Origin: Astrocystis sublimbata | Lineage: Eukaryota > Ascomycota > Sordariomycetes > Xylariales > Xylariaceae | NCBI GenBank assembly: GCA_022453515.1 | Contig: JAJNNY010000014.1 | Coordinates: 124,001-188,000 of the forward strand | Length of the DNA stretch: 64,000 nucleotides | Direction of reading: 5' to 3' | Shown: positions 23,510 through 34,400 of the stretch, piece after piece | Numbering within the stretch: position 1 is the stretch's first letter | How the letters are laid out: each line of letters opens with the position of its first letter | Program-made: the position numbers and the translations under genes | Notes under the pieces: generated by a model | The model's database searches: none | The model's input: the letters and a program-made list of their open reading frames with translations, nothing else | Told to the model about the DNA's origin: nothing

Positions 23510-25073
23510 TTCTAGTCTAGATGATGTGTTGAGGCGATTATCACTGTAGCTTTGGGTTCTAGGCGGAATACTATTGTAGGCGGGCGGAGCAGGTTCGCGA
23601 CCCAACAACTATTACGTTCGCGACCCAACAACGTATAGTTGTGATGCCTAGGTAGGCGCCTCTATCGCCTCCAAGCTAACCCTGCACCCTTCCACCCTAC
23701 GCCACTCACACTTCACTGCATATATACGAATCCTACGGCCTCATCAAGGCAATACACTGGCATGCTGGTGGAGGTCCAGCAGCGTAAGTAGGGGAATGAC
23801 ATCTCATTAGGTGGTAGATGCAGTACAAAAATTTGCTTGATCTCACTACCTAGGTAGGTGGGCAATTCATGCCAATATTACCACCCTCAAACGTCTTCGC
23901 TGCAGACAACGAGCTGCTTGAAAACTTACTTACCTAGTTGACAGGCACCAGGCCTGCCGGGACGGTCCTGTGCCATAAGCACAATGCACCACATCACTTA
24001 CCCGCTCAAATACTACCATGTTTTCTTAGACCCGTAGTGAGAACAGGTTTCCCCCCTCTATCATACGTGGCTAGGGGCTGAGTCTTACATCCTTACACAG
24101 CAGTGCCAGATTCGCCAGCCTTGAAATCCAATAGCAGCATAGGGAGTATGCCAACACCAAGGACGCGGAAAGAACTTACTGGCCAGGAAAGGAACCACTA
24201 TATGAATCGATCGTGTGCATCAAGTGTCTAACAGGAAGTTTCCAGAGCAAAAGAGAGAATTGTGTTGACAAACCCAAAGCCGCTGCTTCTTGTTAGCCTA
24301 TCAGCAGTCAGTGGCGCTGAAGACCCGTCTGCAATGCCTTTCAGTGTAAAGTGAGGGGTTCTATCGGAGAGTATTACCAGCTGGGATTCCTTGCGCAATG
24401 ATGAAGGGCATCGACCGCAAGAGCAGGATGGAAATAGAAGACACTAAGCTATGTACTCCACGTATTCCGCTAGCATCCTCGCTGCCTTTGGACCTATTCA
24501 GGTTGGTTTCATGTACATCCAGGAAGTCTCGAAGGGCTCAGCTAAAACGGAAGTGTAAATGTAATGGTTGAGAGATTGACGACCTCATGGAGTTGAATGA
24601 TCTGAAGATGAGGAGATCCATATGCAATAGCTTCTTGGTCACAGACTAGGCCTGGGTGGACTCAGCTTTGATGGTATGGTATATCCCGGACTTACACCGA
24701 CACGGATATACTACTTCGCAATATGTTTGGATTGTGAGTTCAATCGCATCGAAAAAGTACAAAGAAGTCACGAACCGAGTCACTGTGTAAGGAACAGGAA
24801 GTTTGGTGGAGACTCGTGTGTTTAAGTACTATAGAGACCTTGTGGAATGTCGAGTAGTCATCCCGTCTACATGATCCTCCCCTTTTCTTATTATATCGCA
24901 ACCATTCGTAAAATTGACCGTAGACATAAGGAACCACCAACACACAAAGGGAAGTCTCCGACCTCTGCTTCAAAAATTCTCAACAACACGTATGAATTAC
25001 GTTGTTCTTTAAGCTGCATTGGCCGATGAGACTTTGATTAGTTGCCGAACAAGACATCTTCCACGTCTGAGTT
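23510..25073. other. spacer between the two C2H2 genes
   Basis: This is 1.56 kb without a supportable gene. I looked for a third, degraded copy of the zinc-finger module and did not find one. A small GGTA/TACC palindrome is at 23846-23860. Confidence 0.5.
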
Positions 25074-26710
25074 TCACGATTGTTCAGAGCTAGGAAGAGT
25101 GGACGAGTTGCCCGGTACCTGATTGTGCTTCCACTTAATATGAGCCATCAGTCGCGTCTCATTCTCATACCCTTTGGCACCAACTCGGTCGCAACCCGTG
25201 ATGGGGCATGGAAATCCTTTCTGCGCACAAACATATTGATGCCACGCGAACGAATGGTAAGTAGAGAGTACTACATTGCAATTCTCACACCGAAACCCAG
25301 GGCGTTCGAGAGGGTTGTAAGAATAGCTTGGTGCCTCAGGGTGCTTGTCCGCGAGGTGCTTCATCAGATCTTTCTCGCGCATGTATCCTTTAGCACCAAC
25401 TCGATCGCAACCAATAACAAAACAGACAAAGGCACTCTCTTCATGCACGTCCCTCATGTGTTTGTTGTAGTCAGACTGTTTCTGAAAAGGCTTTCCCGCA
25501 TTTTGTTCTGTCCATGGGCGAGCTTTGTAAGCCTCATCTCGGTACTCTTCGCAGCCCTTATGGGGGCAAGTGAGGATTTGACGGGTTTGTGTCAGACGTT
25601 TAGGGGGTAAGAGTTCGTTGACCTCTACAGGGTCCATCTTGTGATATCCTCGAAGGTGTTGAACAAGGTGATCTCGTCGTTGGAAAGCGTGTTTGCCACG
25701 ATATTGTTTGCAGAGTTTGCACTCGTACTGTGCGCTTCCTTTGGTGAAGCTTTTCAGATGATGGTAAAGCACATCGCGCCTGGCAAAGCTGACTCCACAC
25801 AGACATGCATAGGGGCTGTGTCCGGTCTGTTTTGCATGATCCCCTATACTACGTTCGGTCTCCCAATATGCCACTGGTTTGAGCGTCTCACCGCACTCGG
25901 CACATGTGGGGTTGGGCTCATTACAGACCTCGCGATGACCAGGAATATGCGGCGATTCCTGATGTTCATGACGACGCTGCAATTGAAAGAAACGGCTATT
26001 GCAACCTGAGTGAGTGCACTTCACCGCATGCTTGTAGGTTCGCGCATGATGCTGAAGCTGCCAATCGTACAAAAACGACACATCGCATTCATCGCACGTT
26101 AAGGTTTTGACTCCGGCTGATTCTTTATTGACTTCAACAGCAGCCTGATGGTGCTGAGCGAAGAGTGGGGAAGGTCTGCCCTCACTAACACATGGCGTGA
26201 GCATTATGTCCAATCTTATCTGTAGAAGGTGCTGACTTACAATTGGCCAATGTTGTTCTTCTGTAGTTTTACACCCTAATTGTTAGCAAGAGCTAAAAAA
26301 AAAAGCTCTCACGATTGGTCGACAGTCGAAGTGACGTAAGGCTGCATCGGTAGCGAGGATCCAAGGGGCAAGCCTGTGTCGAGACCGAAGTGAGAAGCGG
26401 GGTCGACAGCAGGGCCCAGACCAGAGTCGAAGTCATAGGGTGCCGAGGGAGCGTTGAAGCCGTAGTCAGCGATTTCGTCCTGGCCAGTAGCGTTCGAATT
26501 CTCCGGGAAATTGAAGTCGAAGGGTGGCTGGCTGGGGCCGGCAGCGACTCCTGTGCTAGAGTCAAAGTCGCAAGTTGCGTTGTAGTAGTAGCCAGTGCCC
26601 TCAGCCTGGCCAGTAAAGTTCGAGTATTTGAAGAAAGCGTCCCAGTCGAAGAACTGGTCGTCGGGGTTGGCCAGGGCGTCGAGGTCAGGTTTGTCGATGT
26701 AGTCGGACAT
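25074..26710 (-). CDS. Multi-finger C2H2 zinc-finger protein with acidic N-terminus
   Basis: Exons 26710-26313 and 26214-25074 are joined across a 98-nt intron (donor GTGAGA, a GCTAACA branch, acceptor GATAAG) and give 512 residues. The join is in frame (TC + A = Ser) and explains why the zinc-finger frame has no ATG at its natural start. Residues 1-133 are acidic and aromatic (MSDYIDKPDLDAL...FFDWDAFF), like an activation domain. The rest holds about eight or nine C2H2 or C2H2-like fingers, including SPYACLCGVSFARRDVLYHH, AFQRRDHLVQHLRGYH and a duplicated CDRVGAKGY finger near the C-terminus. The GCDRVGAKGY repeat suggests internal duplication. A role as a transcription regulator is inferred. 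The finger block matches the gene at 22622-23509. Confidence 0.75.
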
Positions 26711-27816
26711 CTTGACAGGGGTAGCGATTCAAGCGGCAAGATATTCAGGCGCGGTGCGTGATTGGGCCAAGCAAAGTAGTAAGCTGGTTGTGTGGGAATG
26801 TTGCTGCTGGAAGAAGCGTGCGTACTGCGACGAGTGCTGTGAGGGCCCGCGAGGGGGACGCTGGGTATTTCTCTTCGGAGCGAGTGAAGTGGGAATTGTT
26901 AAAGCGGCGAGAGGTCGAGGTACATGCAAAATAGGGTGTCAAGTCTTCGAGCAAGTCCTGCATGGTTACATTTTGGCCCCTGATAGGCCAGCCAAGGACG
27001 CCACTCAACGCCCTATTTGTATGGGAAGAAGCACTTGCTGACGAAGTGAGTGGGGTTGTGATTTCGCTTGCTGAGGAGGCGGTGAAAACGACGAGGACTC
27101 CGACCAGGCTGTAGCACGAAAACACCTTCCTACATACACCTACAACAGTGGTCAGCCATTTTCGTATGGCAAGCTAGGATCGGAGGGGAGCATGTTTGGA
27201 GAACCTACCCTAAGCCACTTTCATGTGAAGCAGACTGTCTGTCATATTGCCCCTTATCGTGAAGAGCTATTGAAGAGCTCTCAGACGCATACGAGATGAG
27301 CATCAAGACGAGCAACTGCAGTTGCGTCTACAATACAACAGCAATGACACACTGTTTCCATAGCTCCCATCGAGCTTCTTGGTATATGCTGAAATTTCGT
27401 GTCCGACGTAGGTAGGGTACCTCAGGTGTGAAGCAAGGCTGGGGAATCACGTGCTCCCGAGTGCCAGAAGAGAAGCAAGTAGCGGCCAAGACACAACCTC
27501 CTCCTATCTTGACATACCTTGATGGGCTTATCGTGCGAAAGGATGCCAACGTGATATAAACAGACATTTTGTATCATGGATTGAGTTGCTCTACAACATT
27601 ATAGAATCAATCAAATGCTGTGCATTCTATGCCGACAGGGCAGTCCAACTCCAGATTGTACGCCTGTCCCATCTAATATGCTGCATGCCGACATGATACC
27701 TAGATAGCGGCAGTAGAATACACAATGCCATCAGAGATATACGTACAGGTAAAGATATGATTGATTACACACAAATCCTCGCCCTGAGCCTCTATAAGTA
27801 CCTGTGTAGGTAGGTT
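26711..27816. other. intergenic region
   Basis: Promoter and leader of the C2H2 gene and 3' flank of the AAA ATPase gene. The open frames here lack ATG starts or recognisable content. No RNA gene or repeat of note. Confidence 0.5.
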
Positions 27817-30800
27817 TCACGGTCCAGTACGGACCCTCGCGCGCTCCGACTCAGGCACCTCGGGCACGACCTCGAAGCCCATGCCCTTCCTCTTCTTCCT
27901 GCCCTTCTTGTCGCCGTAGCGCTCGTCGAACTTCCTGATGGCCGTCAGCGTGGCCGTGTCGTCCGAGACGCTGGCGCCGATCTCCTCGAGCGCCTTGTCG
28001 AAGTGGCGGCGGTTCAGCACCCGCCTCTCGGCCCACGGGTACGGTTCCGGCCCGCTGTGCCGCTCCGACGCCTCGAGCTCCTCCTTCACGGCCGCCATGG
28101 CCGCCGCGACGCACATGTTCTTGAGGTCCGAGCCCGAGTACAGGGGCGTCTTCTTGGCCAGTTCGTCGATGGACACCGTCTCGTCCATAGTTTCGTCTTT
28201 GAGGTGGATCTTGAGGATCGCGGCGCGGTCCGGCTCGAGGGGTAGGTCGATGAGCAGTTTGCGAGGCAGACGTCGGAGCACGGCTTCGTCGAGGTCGAAT
28301 GGCCGGTTGGTAGCGACCATGATGAACGCCTTCGTCTGATCCATCCCGTCCCACTCGCGGAGGAACTGGTTGATCGTCTCTCTCTTCCCTCCGCCCTGAG
28401 ACAGGCCTCGGGCTCCGAGCAAGGCGTCCGCCTCGTCGATGAAGATGACCATCGGCTCTTGCTTCTTGGCAAGCCTGAACAGAGCGCGGACATTTTTCTC
28501 ACTCTCGCCGACCCATTTGTTGTTGATGGAAGCTCCGCTGATCTCGATCATGTTGGCGCCGCTTTCCTTGGCAACTGCCTTGGCTAGTAATGTTTTGCCG
28601 GTGCCGGGTGGGCCGTACAATAGACAACCAGGAATTCTGTCGCTCTTGAGTACTCCGTATGAAAAGGCTTCTGGTCGAATCAGTGATAATGTGGTGAGCA
28701 TCTTGATTGACTCGATGGTATTCTTGGGAGCATGGATATCTTTGAAGGTCGTGTGCATGTCCTTGGCATTGACCATGCTGGACAACAGCTTTTCTTCGTG
28801 GTTCTCGGCGTTCGGATTCGTCTTCCGTGACCCTGCGACGGGATTTTGTTTTGATCCCTTTACGGACGGCTGAGAAGCTTTCGACCTTGATGCCGCCCTC
28901 TCTCTGGCTTGTTTGGCCAGGTCTATTTCGGTGGCTGCGTCCAAGAAACACAGCCAGCTATTAAGCTCGAATTCGCCTGTTGAGCTAGACGAAATCATAG
29001 TCGTAGCAACTCGGTAGACCTCGGTCATAGGTAAGATGCTATTACAGTATTCTGACCACGGCCCCATATCTACCGCTCTCAAACGGTCCATTCTAAGTAT
29101 AGACTCGATCCCCAATGTCTCCTTTGAGATCGGCGATTGAGAAGGGCCAGGCTCTGTCAACGAGTGTAGAACTCTGACGATATTTTCGACGTTTTCATGA
29201 AGGTAACCTTGCCTCTCCCAGAGCTCCAGGGTCGCCTTACTCTCCACGTTGCAGTCGTGGTCGGCGAAGTGACGTTTACCCATATGGATGACCCGTTCGT
29301 TCGATTCCAAAACCTCCAATGCCGTCTGATAGGGTTTCGGCGCGTTGTTCGTGGAGCAGGAACCCACGACGACCACCTTACGGCCTGATAACCACAGGTT
29401 GTCCACGACTTTCCTGATCTTGGTGATGATGGCAGCCCCTGTCTCATCCATGTTCAGAGCATTGAAATCATGTATGTGGACAATCAGGGGTTTCTGCTCA
29501 GTCGCATCCGTATCTGCCGAGTGGATGAGCTCGTCCAGAGCTGTATTCACCTTCATGTCCTCCCAGAGTTCGTCGGACTTTCCCCTCATGCCCGAACCGA
29601 GTAAAAACTCGTTCATTGAGGTTGATTGTTGTTTCGTTATTTTGGGTTCCTTGTCGTCGCGCAGCACCACGAATGATTGCTCGTACGATTCAGACTCGTC
29701 ATTCTCCTCTTCGACAGGAGCGCGCGATTTCAGCCTCCCGGAAAGCTCTGCGGCCCTGTAGCCGAGTGCCGACAGATCCCCTGGAGTTCTAGTGATGTCT
29801 TGCCCGATATAACGCCCCACAATGTATGCGATGTCTTGAGCCTTCAGATGTAAAACATCGGCCCCTAGTTTCTCAGCAGCGTGCACCAAGACGTCTTGGG
29901 TGATTGGGAAGCCCGAGTAGTCTAGCATATTCAGGATGATGGCAGGCCGGCGGAGGTTTGCGAGCCTGCTATTCTCGGGTGCCCGGATCATAAACTCGGC
30001 CTTCAGGGCCATAATGAGCTCGTCGACGACCCAAGGTTCGAAAAATAAGGTTCTCGAGAGCATGATCTCGTTTGTCATCATTATCGAGTGCAGAGGCCCG
30101 GAGTTATACAGATAGAACCAAGCAAAAGGCAAAGGCTTTTTGTGGTAACTGAATACTTTGCTCAACCAGTCAGGGGGAGACGGGGCCGGGACCGACTCCA
30201 AACTCTTAGAGAACGTCTCTGAACCACATATGTCTCTTATCGAATGCAGTGTAGTCCAATAGACGGAGAAACTTAATAAATCCACTCGCTTCGTAAGCTT
30301 GTCTAGTCGCCTCACAGTCGTGCCTAGTCGCCTCAGCACGTCGTAGGCCCTAGTGTGAGCCGTCATATCGATGAATTCCTTGACATCTTTCTCAGACAAG
30401 GCAGCAAACAGGTGCGGACTATTACCCAACATGGGGTGTGCCCGCAGCAAAGCGTCTGTCATGCGAGATATCTCTGTGGTTTGATCTGAATCGTACACGA
30501 TGGAGTCGGTCTTGACGAATGTCTTTGCGTCGCCATGGCGATCCATGACTGGGCCGAGAAACCGAGGTATCTGAACAGGGGGCAGTTCGGACTTTCGACT
30601 TCGCTGGGCGCGCGACCTCAGGCCTTGGGCCGGCCTCTTGCGACCCTGGCTGCCCTCGCCATTTGCGGTGGCGGCGCTGGAGCCGTCGAGGAAGTTGTCC
30701 TCGGTGGCGTTAGGGTTGGCGTTGGCGTTGGCATTGGTCTCGGTCTCGGTCTCGGCGCCCGCCTTGGCTCCGGCTCCCGATCCAGTTCCAGTCTCTTGCT

Positions 30801-30993
30801 CGTTCTTGCCCGCCCCGGTCGCATCGGTGGCCTCGCTATCGGGCTTGCGCGCACCGTTGTCGTCTCGTGGCGCGTCGTCTCGGGGCCAGCGACGGGGCAG
30901 GGTGGTGTGCAGGGACCGGACCGGGACCCAGCGTGCTGATAGACGGGGGTTCTGGACCGCGCATCGCCAGGCACGGAGCCATTGGTTACTCAT
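27817..30993 (-). CDS. Mitochondrial AAA ATPase with degenerate N-terminal AAA module
   Basis: An intronless 1058-residue protein. The first 40 residues are rich in Arg, Ser and Trp without acidic residues (RAWRCAVQNPRLSARWVPVRSLHTT), a typical mitochondrial presequence. A low-complexity stretch with Glu-Thr and Asn-Ala repeats follows (about 60-95). The C-terminal AAA domain is complete: Walker A GPPGTGKT near residue 795, Walker B VIFIDEADAL near 850, sensor-1 VATNRP and RRLPRK arginine-finger region, closest to the Msp1/ATAD1-like meiotic clade. Residues about 345-560 look like a second AAA fold that has lost its P-loop (IILNMLDYSGFP where GxxGxGKT is expected) but keeps a helix like AEKLGADVLHLKAQDIAYIVG and a strand like PLIVHIHDFNAL. 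A protein-remodelling role inside mitochondria is inferred from the family. The substrate is unknown. Confidence 0.8.
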   Translation of the reverse strand: MSNQWLRAWRCAVQNPRLSARWVPVRSLHTTLPRRWPRDDAPRDDNGARKPDSEATDATGAGKNEQETGTGSGAGAKAGAETETETNANANANPNATEDNFLDGSSAATANGEGSQGRKRPAQGLRSRAQRSRKSELPPVQIPRFLGPVMDRHGDAKTFVKTDSIVYDSDQTTEISRMTDALLRAHPMLGNSPHLFAALSEKDVKEFIDMTAHTRAYDVLRRLGTTVRRLDKLTKRVDLLSFSVYWTTLHSIRDICGSETFSKSLESVPAPSPPDWLSKVFSYHKKPLPFAWFYLYNSGPLHSIMMTNEIMLSRTLFFEPWVVDELIMALKAEFMIRAPENSRLANLRRPAIILNMLDYSGFPITQDVLVHAAEKLGADVLHLKAQDIAYIVGRYIGQDITRTPGDLSALGYRAAELSGRLKSRAPVEEENDESESYEQSFVVLRDDKEPKITKQQSTSMNEFLLGSGMRGKSDELWEDMKVNTALDELIHSADTDATEQKPLIVHIHDFNALNMDETGAAIITKIRKVVDNLWLSGRKVVVVGSCSTNNAPKPYQTALEVLESNERVIHMGKRHFADHDCNVESKATLELWERQGYLHENVENIVRVLHSLTEPGPSQSPISKETLGIESILRMDRLRAVDMGPWSEYCNSILPMTEVYRVATTMISSSSTGEFELNSWLCFLDAATEIDLAKQARERAASRSKASQPSVKGSKQNPVAGSRKTNPNAENHEEKLLSSMVNAKDMHTTFKDIHAPKNTIESIKMLTTLSLIRPEAFSYGVLKSDRIPGCLLYGPPGTGKTLLAKAVAKESGANMIEISGASINNKWVGESEKNVRALFRLAKKQEPMVIFIDEADALLGARGLSQGGGKRETINQFLREWDGMDQTKAFIMVATNRPFDLDEAVLRRLPRKLLIDLPLEPDRAAILKIHLKDETMDETVSIDELAKKTPLYSGSDLKNMCVAAAMAAVKEELEASERHSGPEPYPWAERRVLNRRHFDKALEEIGASVSDDTATLTAIRKFDERYGDKKGRKKRKGMGFEVVPEVPESERARVRTGP

Positions 30994-31454
30994 CCGGAGA
31001 ATTGGCGCTCATGGAGCGGGTGACGACATGGCTCTGCGGGAAAAGTACCGGACAAAGCAGACGAGCAGACGTGATGTACAATTTTCAGATTTTAGATGTT
31101 CGTTCCCATTCGTAAAGGGCTTTCGTTGGCTTGGCCCAAGCGCAACCCACCTGCAGTTGGTCTGGTCCACCTACATAAGCCCCCAAGTAGGTATCGACTA
31201 TGCTATGTCCAAAGTACTGAAGTTTATAACGCAGGTGGTTCTTGATTTATTCATTTCTACTTACTTAAGTACTTATTGATTGTGCCTTTTGATCTTGAGC
31301 TTTGAATTGCCATGTAATTCAATAGTCCATTGTATTCAAATGGAAAAGATCATATACGTACAGGCACACCATCGCTAAAATGGAAATGCTCACTTGGTGT
31401 ACCGGTACTATGCTCCCAGTCCGTTGCGCCCCAACGCCGTGCCAGCCAAAGCAT
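30994..31454. other. promoter of the AAA ATPase gene and 3' flank of mus7
   Basis: A 461-bp gap between two minus-strand genes. No gene seen. The overlapping plus-strand frames are shadows of the GC-rich start of the ATPase gene. Confidence 0.5.
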
Positions 31455-34400
31455 TTAAAAGAACAATCCATCAAGCAATGCTTCGAGCGGTACTATTTTC
31501 GTCATCATATCATGGGCGTGGTTCCATGCTCTAATTTGTTCCCCTAGGTTCTGCAAGAGCTCCCTTCTGCTCCATTTGGGGAGCGGTGTTCCTTGTCCTG
31601 TCTGAGTTGCCGACGGCCTCATTGTCTGTGTCTGTGTCTGTGCCTGTGTCTGCGGCCTCGTTGGTCCTTTGATTGTGATGAAAGCCTTGCTAGATACCCA
31701 GTTGTTGCGAATGTCCTGGGTCATGTGGTTCGCAAATCTGTTAATCTGTTCATTGCATCGCAATGTTGTTTCGGGCCCGGTAATACCAAGGCCATCAAAG
31801 AGGTCGGCATCAGTTTCGAACTCTCTCGGCTGTTCTTCGTCACAATGAGCGATGAGATCTGAGAGAGACACGCTGGCGGTGCGTGTGAAGTCGGTAATTT
31901 CGTCTATGACTTGGCTGAAGTAGTTTCTGATGGGGGAACGTGGGTTATTGAGGATATACGCTGTGACTGATGGCGACAGGAGATTAAGGATCTGGACCAT
32001 GCTAGTCAAAGACAGAATGTCTAGACCTCGAAGCTCCGGGGATACTCGCGTCCGCAAGCTGCCAACGCTTGTCAAAATTATTGTATATAATGCGAGAACG
32101 TCCGACATGACATCATCGCCTATTTCTCGGTGAATGCATAGCTCGGAAAGCTGCGCATCTATGGCCTCGACGTAGGTATTTAAGAGAAGCCAGCCTTCGG
32201 GTATCTGGGCTGTGACTCTGATAATGGCAGGTAGCATGGTGCTCAGCATGAAATTGAACACCTGAGTATTGTTCATGCTCTCGTTTATGATAGCCTTCTC
32301 GTTGCCAAGCTCCCCGTTGGCGAGGGAAATCTTGAAATTAGGAAAGAGCAGGTAAAAGAGGCCAGACATTGCTTTAGAGTCGCCCTCTTCGAGCTTGAGT
32401 CCCCATGACAAGATGCCTGCCGTTTGAAGCCTCGGGTCTTGCCTGGACGGTGAATATTCTTGGCTGATCTGGTAAAAGTAGGAATCCACGGGACAGAGGT
32501 CTTGTGACCGAATAAGGCTGATTATGGACCGCACGAATCGTACATAATCCAAATGTGCGGCCGAGTCCAAGGCCATCGACTTCAGATGTGATTTTATGCG
32601 ATCCATTACAAAGCGTAGAAGTCTCGAGCAAGATTGCTGCAAAGTCGGTTTCTGGCCGGCATCCGATTTGAGCAGACCTTTTCGCATCGAAACAATGATG
32701 TCTGAAGTCTGTAAGTATGGGACTGGTGTATTAATACTAATATGTAACGTACGGTTGAAAAGATTTCTGTTGGAACTGTAGTCTGGGGTGTTTCCAACTT
32801 CGATGATAGCGTCCTGTAAATACGGCTCGCCAATTCGTTTGAAGCTCATAGCTAGTCGGTTCTCGTAAGCTAGGTATTCTGACGGCTTGATGATTTCGAT
32901 CAAAACGAGGTCCATTGGCGTTACTCCGAGGTCCTGAGATCCCGTTAACTCATATTTCTCATCAAGGTAAAGTGTCCTTCCTACCTTGAACTCCACGCCC
33001 CTGTCGGCTAACGTGGCTAGGAATAGGGCGACGTATGGTTGCGTAGTTGAGACTGTGGGTTTTGATATATCTTGGAAGATGTTGTATTTTCCTGCCTGGA
33101 AGAACTGGCGGAAGCGCTACTTAAGTCAGCAGAGAACGCAGAATGGAAGCCAATAATACGCACAGCAAGCCGAGCTCCGACCAAGCATGCTGCTAAGCGA
33201 CCAGCAAGGACCACAGCTTGTTCAACGCATATCTGGTGATTGCCCACTTGACTGACGGACACACCACGAGGCTTCATGTTGACGACATTTCGAACAATGG
33301 TAATCAATGGTGAAGCGAACTTCCGTTCCAATAGCTGAGATGGTTAGCAAATAGTTGTTGAAATTGATGGACATAGCTCACCATGATGGCATCTTCTTCA
33401 TGCCAAGACTGGTCGGCATTCGAGGGCTCAGCGCTTCTGAATTCATCAATTCGGGTGAGAAAGTAGCTGATAACGTCCAAAGCAGCCTCCAGGACCCCCC
33501 AATCCAAATTCTCGGACGAGAATGAGAGGCGAGTCAATATCTGTTCGAGCGGATCTAACAGCAAATATTAGCCAGTTGTCAGCAAGGTACGATGTATAGC
33601 AACATACAATGATTCAGGATGAACGAAGCAGCACCGAGACTTCGAGAGTGACGCATGACGTCTAGGAACGTCTTCATCGAGAAGTGAAGTAAGTCCAAAG
33701 CAACCTTTCTGTTTTGACTGATGACAATGTTTTTATGCTGCTCGGTGATATTTTTGCTTGCTTCGACTGACATTCCCAACAACTGTTGATTGACCTCAGC
33801 CTCGACAGAAAGAAGTTGTTCCAGGACTTGCTGGGATATATTTCTTTGCCATTCTGCAAGCGGCCTATAAGCCGAGATGTCTTCGGAACTAGAGACAATA
33901 AAGCGTGATAACCGGCCCCAAGCGCGTAGGTTAATCAAGCATGCCTCCTTATGGGAGCTTCCCAACACAACTAGATCGTCGATACTCTGAACTGATGGCC
34001 TCATCTCTGAAGGGGCTGCCCAGAAAAGAGTGCAAAGAAGGTCGTGATGATTTCGAAGCGCAGCTATTTCGGCCTCGTGAGTCGCTATCATCCTGTCGTA
34101 TTGTCGGCTGTGATTGGGTAGCAGACGAGCGACAAGGTTTTTTATCTCCTTCGTCATCCCGCCTTTTCTTAATCGCTTGATAGACATTGCAATCAACTTG
34201 AGGTAGATGTGAAAGCATCGATCCCCCGGCGTGATAGCAAGTGACGGTGACCCCGAGAGCTCCTCAAGGAACTGAGGCGATTGGTACACTTCCTCATTCC
34301 TCAGATTGTGGAGATCCTGTGCAGCGAAGAAGTCAAAGATCGTTCCTAGTATTGCATTGCATCTGTACCAGCCCCATTGCTCTACCAGATAATGACAACG

